Origin: Deltaproteobacteria bacterium
GTDB lineage: Bacteria; Myxococcota_A; Polyangia; HGW-17; SLPX01
NCBI GenBank assembly: GCA_021162935.1
Contig: JAGGXR010000159.1
Location: 1 to 58,750 of the forward strand
Direction: 5' to 3'
DNA length: 58,750 bases
The notes below the pieces were generated by a model. That model saw only the letters and a list, made by a program, of their open reading frames with translations, ran no database searches and was not told where the DNA came from. The position numbers and the translations under genes are program-made. This document shows positions 33,117-42,448 of this stretch, piece after piece. Position 1 is the first letter of the stretch. Every line of letters starts with the position of its first letter.

Positions 33117-34118
33117 TCAGTCGTTGTCTTGGTGAGTCTCGTGGTCGCTCGGGCGGAATCCATCCAGGCGTTTGACGAGATCGGCGCGACGGGCGCCAAG
33201 GAATTTGCCCTGCGAGGAATCCTGTTCGGCCATGTGCCGGGTCAGGGCGCGGAGGAAGGCCTGCTTGTCCAGACACCAGTTCGGAGCGATGAGGGCGTGT
33301 TTCGGTGCATCGCCGGCAACGCGTAGAATCACGACTTGGGCCGGGATCCGTTCGAGGAAGAGCCTGGTGCGCCGCACGTGCTCGTCGAGGCTGGGAGGCT
33401 GCTCCATCTCGCCGCGATTCCAGGCCTGCTCCATCTTGGAGCCACGCAGCACGTGGAAGTTATGAATCTTGATGCCGGCAATGGGAAGACGGGACAGGAA
33501 TTCGGCGGTTTCCATGTCCCGTTGGCATGTTTCACCTGGAAGCCCCAGGATGACGTGGGCACAGACCGCGATGTCCCGTTTGGCCAAGGCGAGGACCGCC
33601 TGGGCGAACTCTTCCACTGTATGGCAGCGATTGATGGCGTCGAGCCGGTCTTGGTGGGCGGTCTGCAGGCCCAGTTCGACCCAGAGGTCGGTCTTTTCGT
33701 TGAATTCGGACAGGAGGTCCAGCACGTCTGGGGGGAGACAGTCCGGCCTGGTGCCGATGGCGAGCCCCACCACGTCGTCGGGTTTCAGCGCTGCACCATA
33801 CAGTTTTGCGAGTCGATCGGTGGGGGCGTAGGTGGCCGAGTAGTCGTTGAAGTAGGCGACGAATCGATCCGCGCGATAGCGCCGGCTCACGCGGCGCATG
33901 CCGACGGCGAGCTGTTCGGCAATGTCGTTTGTCCTGACGTGGCTCGCCCCCATGGCGGAACCGCTGCAGAAGGTGCAGCCACCTCGACCTCGCGTACCGT
34001 CGCGATTCGGGCAGGTGAAACCGCCCCGCAGGGTGATCCGGGCCACCTTGGTTCCGTACCTGGCTTTTAGGTGGGCGGTCAGGGATCGGTAGCGCAGTTG
34101 GCTGTTTGGATCGACCAT
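33117..34118 (-). CDS. Radical SAM protein, YhcC/TIGR01212 family
   Basis: This 333-residue protein has the radical-SAM cluster motif C36-x11-C48-x2-C51 in CPNRDGTRGRGGCTFC, exactly as in the YhcC subfamily, followed by Y-F-N-D-Y-S-A-T-Y-A, ELGLQTAH and H-V-I-L-G-L-P-G-E. These enzymes bind S-adenosylmethionine and a [4Fe-4S] cluster; the YhcC substrate is not established. The start at 34118 is preferred because GGAG lies 6-7 bases upstream; the frame extends to a TTG at 34154 without a ribosome site. A leftward TATACT at 34174-34179 may be its -10 box. Nothing else was seen in the 279 bp to the next gene. Confidence 0.92.
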   Translation of the reverse strand: MVDPNSQLRYRSLTAHLKARYGTKVARITLRGGFTCPNRDGTRGRGGCTFCSGSAMGASHVRTNDIAEQLAVGMRRVSRRYRADRFVAYFNDYSATYAPTDRLAKLYGAALKPDDVVGLAIGTRPDCLPPDVLDLLSEFNEKTDLWVELGLQTAHQDRLDAINRCHTVEEFAQAVLALAKRDIAVCAHVILGLPGETCQRDMETAEFLSRLPIAGIKIHNFHVLRGSKMEQAWNRGEMEQPPSLDEHVRRTRLFLERIPAQVVILRVAGDAPKHALIAPNWCLDKQAFLRALTRHMAEQDSSQGKFLGARRADLVKRLDGFRPSDHETHQDND

Positions 34119-34397
34119 GGTTTCTCCGGGCGCAAGGAAGCTTTCGTCGTGCAAGGCCCATCACGACGCCGATAGTATAGTCAGTCTTGGGGAGCATGGA
34201 CAGATCGCTCTGCCATCGGATCGATGCGTCAGAAGGGGCTGCCCGATTCGCTCCGTAGGCTGATTTGCATCTGGGTGATTGTTTGCGATATCGTTTCAGT
34301 GGGAGGTTGAGTCATCACATCGGGCAAGGGATAGGTGAGCAGTTGGTCGTTACAAGGGGCGCGCGGGCCCATGCAGCAGGGCGCTGTTCGTCGTTTC

Positions 34398-36437
34398 CTA
34401 CTCGTACGGATCCACCACCTGGACCGGGATGGTTTGTCGGCTGTTTATCGTCCCGTTTCCGAGCTGGCCGACATGGTTTCTTCCCCAGCACCAGATCTGG
34501 CCTTCCGTGGTCAGGGTGCAGACATGCCGTTCGCCCTGGGTGATGTCGCTCCCATTGTCGATGGCGTGCACCTGAACCGGAGTAGACGTCCAGACGCCGT
34601 TGGTCGTGCCGTTTCCGAGTTCGCCGTATTGGTTGTAGCCCCAGCAGTAGACCGTTCCTGGGCTCGTCGTGACGCAGACGTTGTCCGTGATCGACACGGA
34701 CACATCGAGGACATTGGAAAGGCCTGAGACTTGGGATGCCGTGCCAGTGCCGCGTCCCCAGCACCAGAGACTGCCAGCCGATTTTACGGCGCAGGACTGG
34801 ACAAACCCAGTGGCTACCGATTTGGGGCCGGTGACTGCATCCATGCCAGGTAATCCGAATCCGACTGCTGCCAGCACGTTGTTCTGGTTGGATTCGCCCG
34901 CCTGGTGTTGGTCGTTGGCGCCCCAGAGCATGATGTGACCGCCATGCATCAACGAGGTATCCTTGCCCAGGATGCATGACGTGTCTTTGCCCATCTGACC
35001 GATTTGGGTCGGGGTGTAGGGAAGGGTAATAGACGTGGGGCTGTGTCTTTCCGTTGTGGTTCCATCGCCCAACTGGCCATGGTCATTTGCGCCCCAGCAG
35101 TAGAAGGTGCCGTTTTCCGCTCGGGCGCAGACGTGATTATCACCAGCGCCCACTTCCACGATGGCGGGCAGCATCGGGACTTGGACGGGATTATCGTGGG
35201 CGATCGTGTCGTTTTGGCCCAGTTCTCCGTGGGTGCTCAGCCCCCAGCACCAGAGGCTGTGGTCGGATTTGACCGCGCATGCGAAGTCCTGGCCGACCGA
35301 TACATCAACAACATCGATGAGCCCGTTGGGTCGGGTGGGCTCTGAGTTGGGGGGCGTCATGCTGACGAGGGCCCTGCCCCAGCACCACACGGTTCCGTCT
35401 TCCTTGAGGCCGCAGGTTCTGTCTCCGTGGGCCGAGACCTGGACCCACCCGCAGTCGTTTTGGCAGTTTTCGGAGGTTTCACCCTCGACTCGTTCGCAGA
35501 CGCCGTCTCCACAGTTCGTGCAGTCGCTCGTGTCGAAGGTGCAGTCGTTTTTGCATGTCAGGGTTCCTTGGCTCAGGCCTATTTCTGACTGGCAGGTCTT
35601 GCCGGCCAGATCGGATCCGTCACAGGCCTCGGGGCCTTCGGCGGTGTTGTTGCCGCACTGGTAGCAGTTGCTCGTGTCGAAGGTGCAGTCGTCCTTGCAG
35701 GTCAGAGTGCCCTGGCTCAGGCCTGTTTCCGACTGGCAGGTTTTGCCGGCCAGATTCGTGCCGTCACAGGCCTCGGGGCCTTCGGCGGTGCTGTTGCCGC
35801 ACTGGTAGCAGTTGCTCGTGTCCAGGGTGCAGTCGTCCTTGCAAGTCAGAATGCCCTGGCTCAGGCCTGTTTCCGACTGGCAGGTTTTGCCGGCCAGGTT
35901 CGTGCCGTCACAGGCTTCACCCGGGTCGATCGCGTCGTTTCCACAGGTCCCCACGCAACGGCTGTTGTCATAGCACAGTGGGGTGGTTGGGTCCCGGTCT
36001 GCGCATTCCTCATTCGATGCGCAACCCCGGCAGGTTCCTTCAGGATCGCAGATGGGCTTCGTGGGATCGGTGCATTCGTCATTGCTTTGACATTCTCGGA
36101 CCTCGCCGTCGTTCTGTGCGACCTCGCCGTCGTTCTGTGTGACCTGGCCGTCGTCTTGCTGGGCCTGACCGTCGTTCTGGTTGATGCCGGCGTCCTGGTC
36201 GTTTTTGTTTTGCTGGCTTCCATCCTGGGGTTCGGTGGAAACGCAGACATGACTATTGGGGTCGCATTGTTCCGTGGCGCTGCAGTCCTGGTTCGTGTCG
36301 CAGGCGTACGATGGATTGTCCGTGGTGCAGGCCGAACCGAGCCCAGCCAGTAGGAGCAGGGCTGCCCAGGCGGGCATGGGGCCGGCGACGAGACCGATGA
36401 TCGATCGTGGGTGGTTGCCTGTTGGTTTGATGTTCAT
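34398..36437 (-). CDS. RCC1-type beta-propeller lipoprotein
   Basis: This 679-residue protein has a lipoprotein signal (L-G-S-A-C, acylated Cys at 37). A low-complexity linker with 7-residue D-G-E-V-A-Q-N units follows (about 75-115), then a Cys-rich region (about 115-320) with three 48-residue disulfide repeats. The last part (about 330-679) is an RCC1/BLIP-II-like propeller with repeated C-A-x-K-x-D-x-x-L-W-C-W-G and G-E-L-G-x-x motifs. Such propellers bind proteins, and here probably act at the cell surface. AAGGAG lies 8 bases before the ATG. Repeat copy B lies 20 bp upstream and probably contains its promoter. Confidence 0.88.
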   Translation of the reverse strand: MNIKPTGNHPRSIIGLVAGPMPAWAALLLLAGLGSACTTDNPSYACDTNQDCSATEQCDPNSHVCVSTEPQDGSQQNKNDQDAGINQNDGQAQQDDGQVTQNDGEVAQNDGEVRECQSNDECTDPTKPICDPEGTCRGCASNEECADRDPTTPLCYDNSRCVGTCGNDAIDPGEACDGTNLAGKTCQSETGLSQGILTCKDDCTLDTSNCYQCGNSTAEGPEACDGTNLAGKTCQSETGLSQGTLTCKDDCTFDTSNCYQCGNNTAEGPEACDGSDLAGKTCQSEIGLSQGTLTCKNDCTFDTSDCTNCGDGVCERVEGETSENCQNDCGWVQVSAHGDRTCGLKEDGTVWCWGRALVSMTPPNSEPTRPNGLIDVVDVSVGQDFACAVKSDHSLWCWGLSTHGELGQNDTIAHDNPVQVPMLPAIVEVGAGDNHVCARAENGTFYCWGANDHGQLGDGTTTERHSPTSITLPYTPTQIGQMGKDTSCILGKDTSLMHGGHIMLWGANDQHQAGESNQNNVLAAVGFGLPGMDAVTGPKSVATGFVQSCAVKSAGSLWCWGRGTGTASQVSGLSNVLDVSVSITDNVCVTTSPGTVYCWGYNQYGELGNGTTNGVWTSTPVQVHAIDNGSDITQGERHVCTLTTEGQIWCWGRNHVGQLGNGTINSRQTIPVQVVDPYE
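35514..35945 (-). repeat. Three 144-bp tandem coding repeats
   Basis: Units 35514-35657, 35658-35801 and 35802-35945 each encode 48 residues with eight or so Cys (C-D-G-T-N-L-A-G-K-T-C and D-T-S-N-C-Y-Q-C-G). The middle and right units are almost identical in DNA. Period and motif match the repeats at 18661-18901. Confidence 0.9.
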
Positions 36438-36457
36438 GGTCGGTTCTCCTTGTGCAA

Positions 36458-36556
36458 AGATGTTTCATTGTCCACACGGACTCGTGATTTCGATCGGTTA
36501 TCGACAGATGACTGGTGCTTGTTGCTTGACCAATGCCTTGGGGCGTTTAGCGAACG
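36458..36556. repeat. About 99-bp dispersed repeat, copy B
   Basis: This is the partner of 33015-33112. It begins 21 bp upstream of the RCC1 lipoprotein ATG and fills most of the gap to the divergent N-acetyltransferase gene. Apart from this repeat, 36438-36712 shows no recognised feature. Confidence 0.6.
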
Positions 36557-36712
36557 AGCTTCGGGCTCGACGATCCTGGTGGTTGGCACCTGGGTGGCTC
36601 GGTGGTACAAGAGCCACGACGGGCGATCCTGGTCGGGCCGCCGGTTGGAAAGCACGAGACCACGAACCATGGCTGGCCGCCATGCCGCGGGCGCAGCCCC
36701 TGTGTGGATAGA

Positions 36713-37546
36713 ATGTTGGATTGGAACGAGATCGCCCCTGGTGGGCGCCATCAGGATGCTGTCGTGGACCTGCTGGATCGGTACCGCGTTCAGTGCGGGG
36801 CGCCTCGAGACGACAGACTCCATCAGGTGGCCGAGATCTTCGTGCATCTGCCCTACGAGAATTTGACGAAGCTCCTGAGGAAGCATCGGGAATCAGTGGG
36901 TCGCGACCGACTGCGTCTACCCGGGGACGTGGTTGCGGATCACGTGACGTACGGCGCTGGCGGGACGTGTTTTTCCCTGAGTTGTCTGTTCGGGTTGACC
37001 CTCGATCGCTTGGGTCTTGACGGATATCCGGTCCTGGCCAGGATGCGGACGGAGCGTGCACTGCATACGGCCTTGGTGATCCCGGTAGATGGTCGGCATT
37101 TTCTCATCGATCCCGGGTATCTCATCCACATGCCGGTTCTGTTGCGTCCAGGTGCGACGACTCGGGTCCGCACCAAGGCTGCTGTGGTGGAGATCACCGG
37201 GCGGCCCGATGGGAGGACCTATGACCTGTCCACCAATGGGCTATGGCGCTATGCGTTCATCGATGATCCGTTGGACGCGGATCGATTCGTACGGCTGTGG
37301 ATCGAGTCCTTCGATTGGACCATGATGCACGATCTGCATCTCAGTCGCGTGTGCGACGGGGGCTATCTGTACGTCAACGGTCACAAGCTGCGTCGGATGG
37401 TCGATGGCCGCAAGGAGAACCAAAACATTCGATTGAATCGAGCCGAAATCCTGCGTGAGGAGTTCGGCCTGGATCCCGAACTGACCCGCACCGCTTTGGA
37501 AGTGGTTCTGGCGAGTCGTTCCGGTGGAGTTGGAGGTGTGATGTGA
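36713..37546 (+). CDS. Arylamine N-acetyltransferase-like protein
   Basis: This 277-residue protein has the NAT fold signatures: LPYENLTK near the N-terminus, then the catalytic triad Cys86 (G-A-G-G-T-C-F-S-L), His118 (ALHTALV) and Asp133 (LIDPGY). NATs move an acetyl (or larger acyl) group from acyl-CoA to an amine through the Cys. The ATG at 36713 is the nearest start to the family N-terminus but has a poor ribosome site; upstream in-frame starts are possible. Its stop overlaps the GTG start of the DUF4416 gene, so the two are co-translated. The substrate is unknown; some relatives work in secondary metabolism. Confidence 0.85.
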   Translation: MLDWNEIAPGGRHQDAVVDLLDRYRVQCGAPRDDRLHQVAEIFVHLPYENLTKLLRKHRESVGRDRLRLPGDVVADHVTYGAGGTCFSLSCLFGLTLDRLGLDGYPVLARMRTERALHTALVIPVDGRHFLIDPGYLIHMPVLLRPGATTRVRTKAAVVEITGRPDGRTYDLSTNGLWRYAFIDDPLDADRFVRLWIESFDWTMMHDLHLSRVCDGGYLYVNGHKLRRMVDGRKENQNIRLNRAEILREEFGLDPELTRTALEVVLASRSGGVGGVM

Positions 37547-38094
37547 GTCCGGTTTATCCGCCACAGGATCGAAGCGATCCCATGGCCCTTGTTGTCGTGG
37601 GCGTGCTGTCTGGCCAGGAGTCGGCTGAGCAGGGCGCGATTGCACGATTGGAAGGCCGCCTTGGCCAAGTGGCGCTGAGCGGTCCACGTCTGCCCTTCGA
37701 TTGGACCGATTACTACGAACGAGAGATGGGGCCCGGCCTCATGCGTCAGTACCTGGCCTTCGGTTCCCTGATGCCCGAACAGGACCTGGTGGATCTCAAA
37801 TACGAGGTGTCGCGGATCGAGGCCGAGTTTGCGCAGGACGACCATCGGGTGGTCAATCTGGATCCGGGCTACGTGGACCTGCTCAAGGTGGTCCTGGCGA
37901 GTTGGAAGACCGGGATGCACAAGATTTATCTGAGTCGAGGAGTCTGGGCGGATCCGGTCCTGATCTATTCGGACGGACGGTTCAATTGTCAGGACTGGAC
38001 CTTTCCGGATCTCAAGTCGGAATCCCATCACGAGTTCTTCATGGAGGCCAGGCGTCTGTTCAAGGATCTGCGTCGGAGGGATGGTCTGGTGTGA
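37543..38094 (+). CDS. DUF4416 family protein
   Basis: This 183-residue protein matches the DUF4416 pattern: an N-terminal A-L-V-V-V-G-V-L-S segment, W-T-D-Y-Y-E-R-E-M-G-P-G-L, then L-D-P-G-Y-V and K-I-Y-L-S-R-G-V-W-A-D, ending with WTFPDLKS. The function is unknown. The GTG start at 37543 overlaps the NAT stop and has GGAGG 6 bases upstream, which fixes the start. gpsA follows 87 bp later on the same strand. Confidence 0.85.
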   Translation: MSPVYPPQDRSDPMALVVVGVLSGQESAEQGAIARLEGRLGQVALSGPRLPFDWTDYYEREMGPGLMRQYLAFGSLMPEQDLVDLKYEVSRIEAEFAQDDHRVVNLDPGYVDLLKVVLASWKTGMHKIYLSRGVWADPVLIYSDGRFNCQDWTFPDLKSESHHEFFMEARRLFKDLRRRDGLV

Positions 38095-38181
38095 GGTCCA
38101 CGGCGTCGTGATTTGGAAGTTGGTGCGTGAACAGGTCCTTCGGTCTGTATGATGGGCAGACGGCGGCAAGGAGGCAGAATG

Positions 38182-39195
38182 ATGGAAGCGTTGCGTACGG
38201 CTGTGTTGGGTGCGGGAAGTTGGGGCACCGCCTTGGCGACCTTACTCGCCAGGAACGGGCACCAGGTGACCATGTGGGCCATGGAGGAGGACGTGGTTCA
38301 GGGCATCAATCAGGAGCACAGAAACCCGCTGTTCCTGAACGAGGTCGAGTTGCCCGACCGAATTCGCGCGACTTCCTCGATGGCGGAGGCTGCGGCCACC
38401 GCGGAACTCGTCTTGGTGGTAGTGCCTGCGCAGTTCGTTCGAGGTCGCATGATCGAGGTGCGGGACGTACTGCCCAGGGACGTGCCCATCGTGATCTGTT
38501 CCAAGGGCATCGAGCAGCAGTCGCTCTGCACCATGCATCAGGTGCTCACCGAGGAACTACCCGGGAAGCATCATCGAGGGATCTGCGTGCTGTCCGGTCC
38601 CTCGTTCGCCCTGGAGGTCGCCCGCAATCGACCCACGAACGTGACCGTGGCCGGAGTGGATGACGATGTGGTTGGGCGGGTTCAGACCGCCATGTCGGCC
38701 AAGCATTTTCGGGTCTACACGAGCCAGGACATGATCGGGGTGGAGCTGGGCGGTTCCCTCAAGAACGTGGTCGCCATTGCGGCGGGCGCGGCCGATGGTT
38801 TGGAACTCGGTTCAAACACCAAGGCGGGTTTGATCACTCGTGGTCTGGCCGAGATTGCTCGGCTGGCCGTGGCCATGGGTGGACAGCCCCAGACCATGAT
38901 GGGGCTGTCGGGAGTGGGAGACCTGATCCTGACCTGCACTGGCGGTCTGAGCCGGAATCGGATGGTGGGCGAGAAGCTGGCGCGGGGCCTGACTTGGCCC
39001 GAGATCAAGGCCGAGATGCGCATGGTGGCCGAAGGTGCAGCTACGTCCGTGTCGGTCGTGGAACTGGCCCAGCGTCATCACGTGGATATGCCCATCGCCC
39101 GCGAGGTCTATGAAGTGCTCCATCAGGGCAAGTCCATTGGGGCGGCCATGGAGACTCTGCTGGCGCGGCCCCTCAAGCCGGAATGGACGTTCTGA
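38182..39195 (+). CDS. gpsA: Glycerol-3-phosphate dehydrogenase [NAD(P)+]
   Basis: GpsA makes sn-glycerol 3-phosphate from dihydroxyacetone phosphate for phospholipid synthesis. The 337-residue protein has the dinucleotide motif GAGSWGTALA at the N-terminus, V-L-S-G-P-S-F-A in the middle, catalytic Lys in LGGSLKNVVAIAAG, and G-L-S-G-V-G-D-L-I-L-T-C. AAGGAGG (38168-38174) is 7 bases from ATG 38182 and 4 bases from the ATG at 38179; the first is preferred. Length is normal. It is probably co-transcribed with the NAT and DUF4416 genes and ends facing the VWA gene. Confidence 0.96.
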   Translation: MEALRTAVLGAGSWGTALATLLARNGHQVTMWAMEEDVVQGINQEHRNPLFLNEVELPDRIRATSSMAEAAATAELVLVVVPAQFVRGRMIEVRDVLPRDVPIVICSKGIEQQSLCTMHQVLTEELPGKHHRGICVLSGPSFALEVARNRPTNVTVAGVDDDVVGRVQTAMSAKHFRVYTSQDMIGVELGGSLKNVVAIAAGAADGLELGSNTKAGLITRGLAEIARLAVAMGGQPQTMMGLSGVGDLILTCTGGLSRNRMVGEKLARGLTWPEIKAEMRMVAEGAATSVSVVELAQRHHVDMPIAREVYEVLHQGKSIGAAMETLLARPLKPEWTF

Positions 39196-39315
39196 GTCAT
39201 TCAGGCTGGGCAATGGAGCGGCGGCTCCTCGGGCCGCAATGGATGTGTTGCTGAGTCGTTCGAGAGGGTGAGATTCCGGATAGATAGAGGTGGCGTCGGG
39301 CACCGTCTCAATGGG

Positions 39316-41232
39316 CTATTGTCTGCGTCGCCGGCGCCAGAAGGGCAGGACCAGGCCCACGATGAAGATGAGGTACCAAGGCAGGGGGCGATGGGTTGCC
39401 ACGGTCTTGCAGCCGCAGGCGTCCGGTTCGTTGGCCGCGGCTCCCGGGCCGGAGGAATCGGTCGGACCGGCGTCTGGAATCTCTTCGCAGGTTCCGTTGA
39501 CGCAGCGGGCGTTGACCCCGCACAGGCCGTCGCCTTCGTCCACCTTGCCGTCGCAGTCGTTGTCCAGGCCGTCGCAGACCTCGCCGCTCGGCCTCGGAGC
39601 CGTGCAGCCGTGCCACAGACCGTTCACGCAGATTTCATGCCCCACACCGCAGGCGGTCTGGCATTCCCGGACCAGGTTTTCGTCCGTGTCGCCGTCGCAG
39701 TCGTTGTCGATGTTGTCGCAGGCTTCTTCCTGCGGGCCCTTCGCCCCAGCGCAACCACTCCAGATTCCGTCGCGGCAGGACTGGTTGCCGGGTTCGCATG
39801 CGCCCAGGTGCTGGCCGCAGGGCCGGCTGGACCCGTCGATGCAGGCGCAGCCCTCATCGATGACACCGTCACAGTTGTTGTCGATGTTGTCGCAGATTTC
39901 GTCTTTGGGAACCGGTGCGGTGCAGCCCTGCCATTGGCCGGTTACACAGTATTCCTGACCCGATCCGCAGGTGGTTTGACAGGGACGGGACAGATTTTCG
40001 TCCGTGCGGCCATCGCAGTCGTTGTCGATGTTGTCGCAGATTTCGGTCGTGGGCTGGGGAGCCGTGCAGCCGCCCCATTGCCCGCCGATGCAGATTTCGT
40101 CGCCGGTTCCACAGGCCGTCTGGCATGAACGGTGGAGATCCTCGTCGGTCTGGCTGTCGCAGTCATCGTCGAGGTTGTTGCAGGTTTCGGTTTGGGGAGC
40201 GATATTGCCCTGGCATTCGCTCCATTGACCGCTGACACAGGTCTGGGTGCCCCGCTGACAGGCGCCATCGTCCTGGCCGCAGGCACGGGTCTGTCCGTTG
40301 ATGCAGTCACAGCCCTCGTCGGTGACCCCGTTGCAGTCGTTGTCCAGGCCGTCACAGATTTCGGTCGTGGGCTGGGGCGCATCACAGCCGACCCACTGAC
40401 CATTCGAACAGGTCTCAGTGCCTGTGCCGCAGATGGACTGGCATTGCTCCGTCAGGTTGTCGTCGGTCAGGCCGTTGCAGTCATTGTCCAGGCCGTCGCA
40501 GATTTCTTGGGTCACGTGGACGACCACCTGGTCGAGTGCGGAATTGAGTTCTGACGCATTGTCTGCCTGGTGGTAGCAATTGTTCGGATCGGATGGGTCG
40601 CTGCTGGATTCGTGGCAGCCGGGGAACGCCGTGTCGGACGCCACGGCCATTCGGTTCAGGGTCAGGGTGTCCACGCTGGCGCCGAAACCGACCACGTACG
40701 TGGTGATGCCCGACGACTTCAGGTCAGAGACTGCGTCTACAGGCAAAAAACGCGTGGCGCTGTCATACGGGAAGCACCACTGCCATCCATCCGTGATGAG
40801 CAGGACGTAGTCGCCCTGGCCGGATTCGAGCAGGGGCTGATACGTGCCCGCCTCGTTGAGGCTCTGCGCCATCGGCGTGTAGTTGCCTCCTGTGGGAGGT
40901 GGATCGCCCAGGGCCGCTGCGATGGCTGCTGCGTTGTGGGGGGCAATGTCCACGAGGACCTGGCCTGGTGAACATTGGTTCGGGTCTGGGAAGACCATGA
41001 GTCCGAAGTCGATGTCGTTGTCGTAGGCCGTGGTGACCTGGTGGATGGCGTTTACCGCCACGTCCCATTTAGACGTGACCCCGTCGGCCGACACGTCCGT
41101 CATGCTGGAGGATTTGTCCAGGATAATGAGGATTCTGGGCGGACTGCAGTATTGCGCATGGGCTTTGCTGGGCAAGGCCACAGAGGCCAGCAGCGTTGCA
41201 GTGATGCCGATGCCGATAGCTTGGCGTTTCAT
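39316..41232 (-). CDS. VWA / MopE-repeat surface protein with MYXO-CTERM-like tail
   Basis: This 638-residue protein has a signal peptide (K-A-H-A-Q), then a von Willebrand A domain (about 30-240) with metal-site motif D-K-S-S-S-M and a later L-L-I-T-D-G. After it come about nine Asp/Cys repeats of the form C-D-G-L-D-N-D-C-N-G-x-T-D-E (about 245-590), each paired with a C-x-x-x-C-G-x-G-x-E-x-C segment. The C-terminus has A-C-G-C-K, one membrane helix and R-R-R-R-R-Q, the MYXO-CTERM pattern. It is probably a calcium-stiffened adhesin on the outer surface. GGAGGAAG lies upstream of the ATG at 41232; longer readings give no signal peptide. Confidence 0.9.
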   Translation of the reverse strand: MKRQAIGIGITATLLASVALPSKAHAQYCSPPRILIILDKSSSMTDVSADGVTSKWDVAVNAIHQVTTAYDNDIDFGLMVFPDPNQCSPGQVLVDIAPHNAAAIAAALGDPPPTGGNYTPMAQSLNEAGTYQPLLESGQGDYVLLITDGWQWCFPYDSATRFLPVDAVSDLKSSGITTYVVGFGASVDTLTLNRMAVASDTAFPGCHESSSDPSDPNNCYHQADNASELNSALDQVVVHVTQEICDGLDNDCNGLTDDNLTEQCQSICGTGTETCSNGQWVGCDAPQPTTEICDGLDNDCNGVTDEGCDCINGQTRACGQDDGACQRGTQTCVSGQWSECQGNIAPQTETCNNLDDDCDSQTDEDLHRSCQTACGTGDEICIGGQWGGCTAPQPTTEICDNIDNDCDGRTDENLSRPCQTTCGSGQEYCVTGQWQGCTAPVPKDEICDNIDNNCDGVIDEGCACIDGSSRPCGQHLGACEPGNQSCRDGIWSGCAGAKGPQEEACDNIDNDCDGDTDENLVRECQTACGVGHEICVNGLWHGCTAPRPSGEVCDGLDNDCDGKVDEGDGLCGVNARCVNGTCEEIPDAGPTDSSGPGAAANEPDACGCKTVATHRPLPWYLIFIVGLVLPFWRRRRRQ

Positions 41233-41795
41233 GATTTCTTCCTCCTGCGCTCCCTTGTTTGAGGGGGCGCTTCGAAGCCTGGGGCCGGATCGATGGCCCA
41301 GAGAACATTCGTGTGGGCGTATCTGATGCTCGCGTTTTTTTCCGTATTCGTGAGCCCCTTCGATTCCTTTCGGTTGCAGGTATATACGCACAAGCGTTCT
41401 GCAAAGCAAGGGTCAAACGGACCGTTTCTAGGACGACGGGTCGATGCGTTCCCGTGGCCTGACGCCCATAGACTCCAAATGATATCATGGACGGGTGCGA
41501 AGCACCAGTGGAGGAACGGGGCGCCATTTCGGGGCGTTGTCACGAGACGAGCAGTTGGTTTGTCGCGGAACGACCGGTTGCGTTGCACGGTTTTGGGCGA
41601 AACAGGTAGAAAACAGGCCCCAGCGTGCTAGCATGTCGAACCACTGGATGGAGCCGAGACGTCCTGCTGTGTGAGCCGTTTCCCAAGAGGATGGCTTTGG
41701 GATGTCTCATGCACAGATAATCGGCCGCGGCCTCGCCATCGGCCAACAGGATTCGTACTTGAAGGATGGATCGATTTCGCACATAAGATCAGCCC
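41233..41795. other. 563-bp divergent intergenic region with a possible leftward promoter
   Basis: No gene was recognised. Leftward TTGCTT (41404-41409), a 17-base spacer and TATATA (41381-41386) form a possible promoter for the VWA gene, with a leader of about 140 bases. The -35 is poor. The region is AT-richer around 41330-41400 than its neighbours. No promoter with good boxes was found for the rightward Cys-rich lipoprotein. Confidence 0.35.
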
Positions 41796-42446
41796 ATGAC
41801 CCATCAGAATCGATATGTTCCTCACGCGGTCTTTTTGGCACTCCTGGCCATGGGGTGGGTTTTTCTGTCGGCGACCGCCTGTTCCTCGGCCTCGGGATGC
41901 TCCTCTGGGGCAGACAAGCAGGCCAAGCAGACCACTCGCGCCACGGGAGGGGCCGTGCCGGCGCCCCTTGCGAAGCCAGCCGAGTTTTGCATGGCGTCCT
42001 GTCGCCGCAAGACGAATTGTCGCATGGGCATCCCGCAGGATGCGGATCGGGCGAAACTGTTCAAGACGGCGTTGGAGCGCTGCACGGAGACCTGTTTCGA
42101 ATGGATGAAAGCACATCCTTTCGAAGCGGCGGCCCAGCGACGATGCTATGGTCTGAAGCAGTGCGGTCGACTCCTCAACTGTCTGACCGAAGTGGACCGT
42201 TTGGTGAAGAACGCGGCGGATCCCGAGAAACAGAAGCAATGCCTCGGACTCTGTGTGGACGTGGGCCAGTGTGATGGTCCGGAACGCGGCTGCATGGCCC
42301 TGTGTCGCAACGAAGACATCCGCGTCTATCGAGCCTTGGACGAGTGTGAGAATCGAAGCTGTCCAAGGATCAAGGACTGCTTCATCGAACACATGCGGGC
42401 GCGGGGCGCGTTCATCCATACTTATTCTAGAAAATTGACGGAGTGA
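41796..42446 (+). CDS. Cys-rich lipoprotein
   Basis: This 216-residue protein has a lipoprotein signal (L-S-A-T-A-C, acylated Cys at 29) and about 18 further Cys. After a short polar linker, the Cys occur in helical C-x3-C and C-x(4-6)-C pairs (F-C-M-A-S-C-R-R-K-T-N-C, C-L-G-L-C-V-D-V-G-Q-C), suggesting a disulfide-rich helical fold in the periplasm or outer membrane. No named family is recognised. The ATG at 41796 has a weak ribosome site. Its stop overlaps a GTG and lies 2 bases before the lepB ATG, so it is co-transcribed with lepB. Confidence 0.75.
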   Translation: MTHQNRYVPHAVFLALLAMGWVFLSATACSSASGCSSGADKQAKQTTRATGGAVPAPLAKPAEFCMASCRRKTNCRMGIPQDADRAKLFKTALERCTETCFEWMKAHPFEAAAQRRCYGLKQCGRLLNCLTEVDRLVKNAADPEKQKQCLGLCVDVGQCDGPERGCMALCRNEDIRVYRALDECENRSCPRIKDCFIEHMRARGAFIHTYSRKLTE

Positions 42447-42448
42447 TC

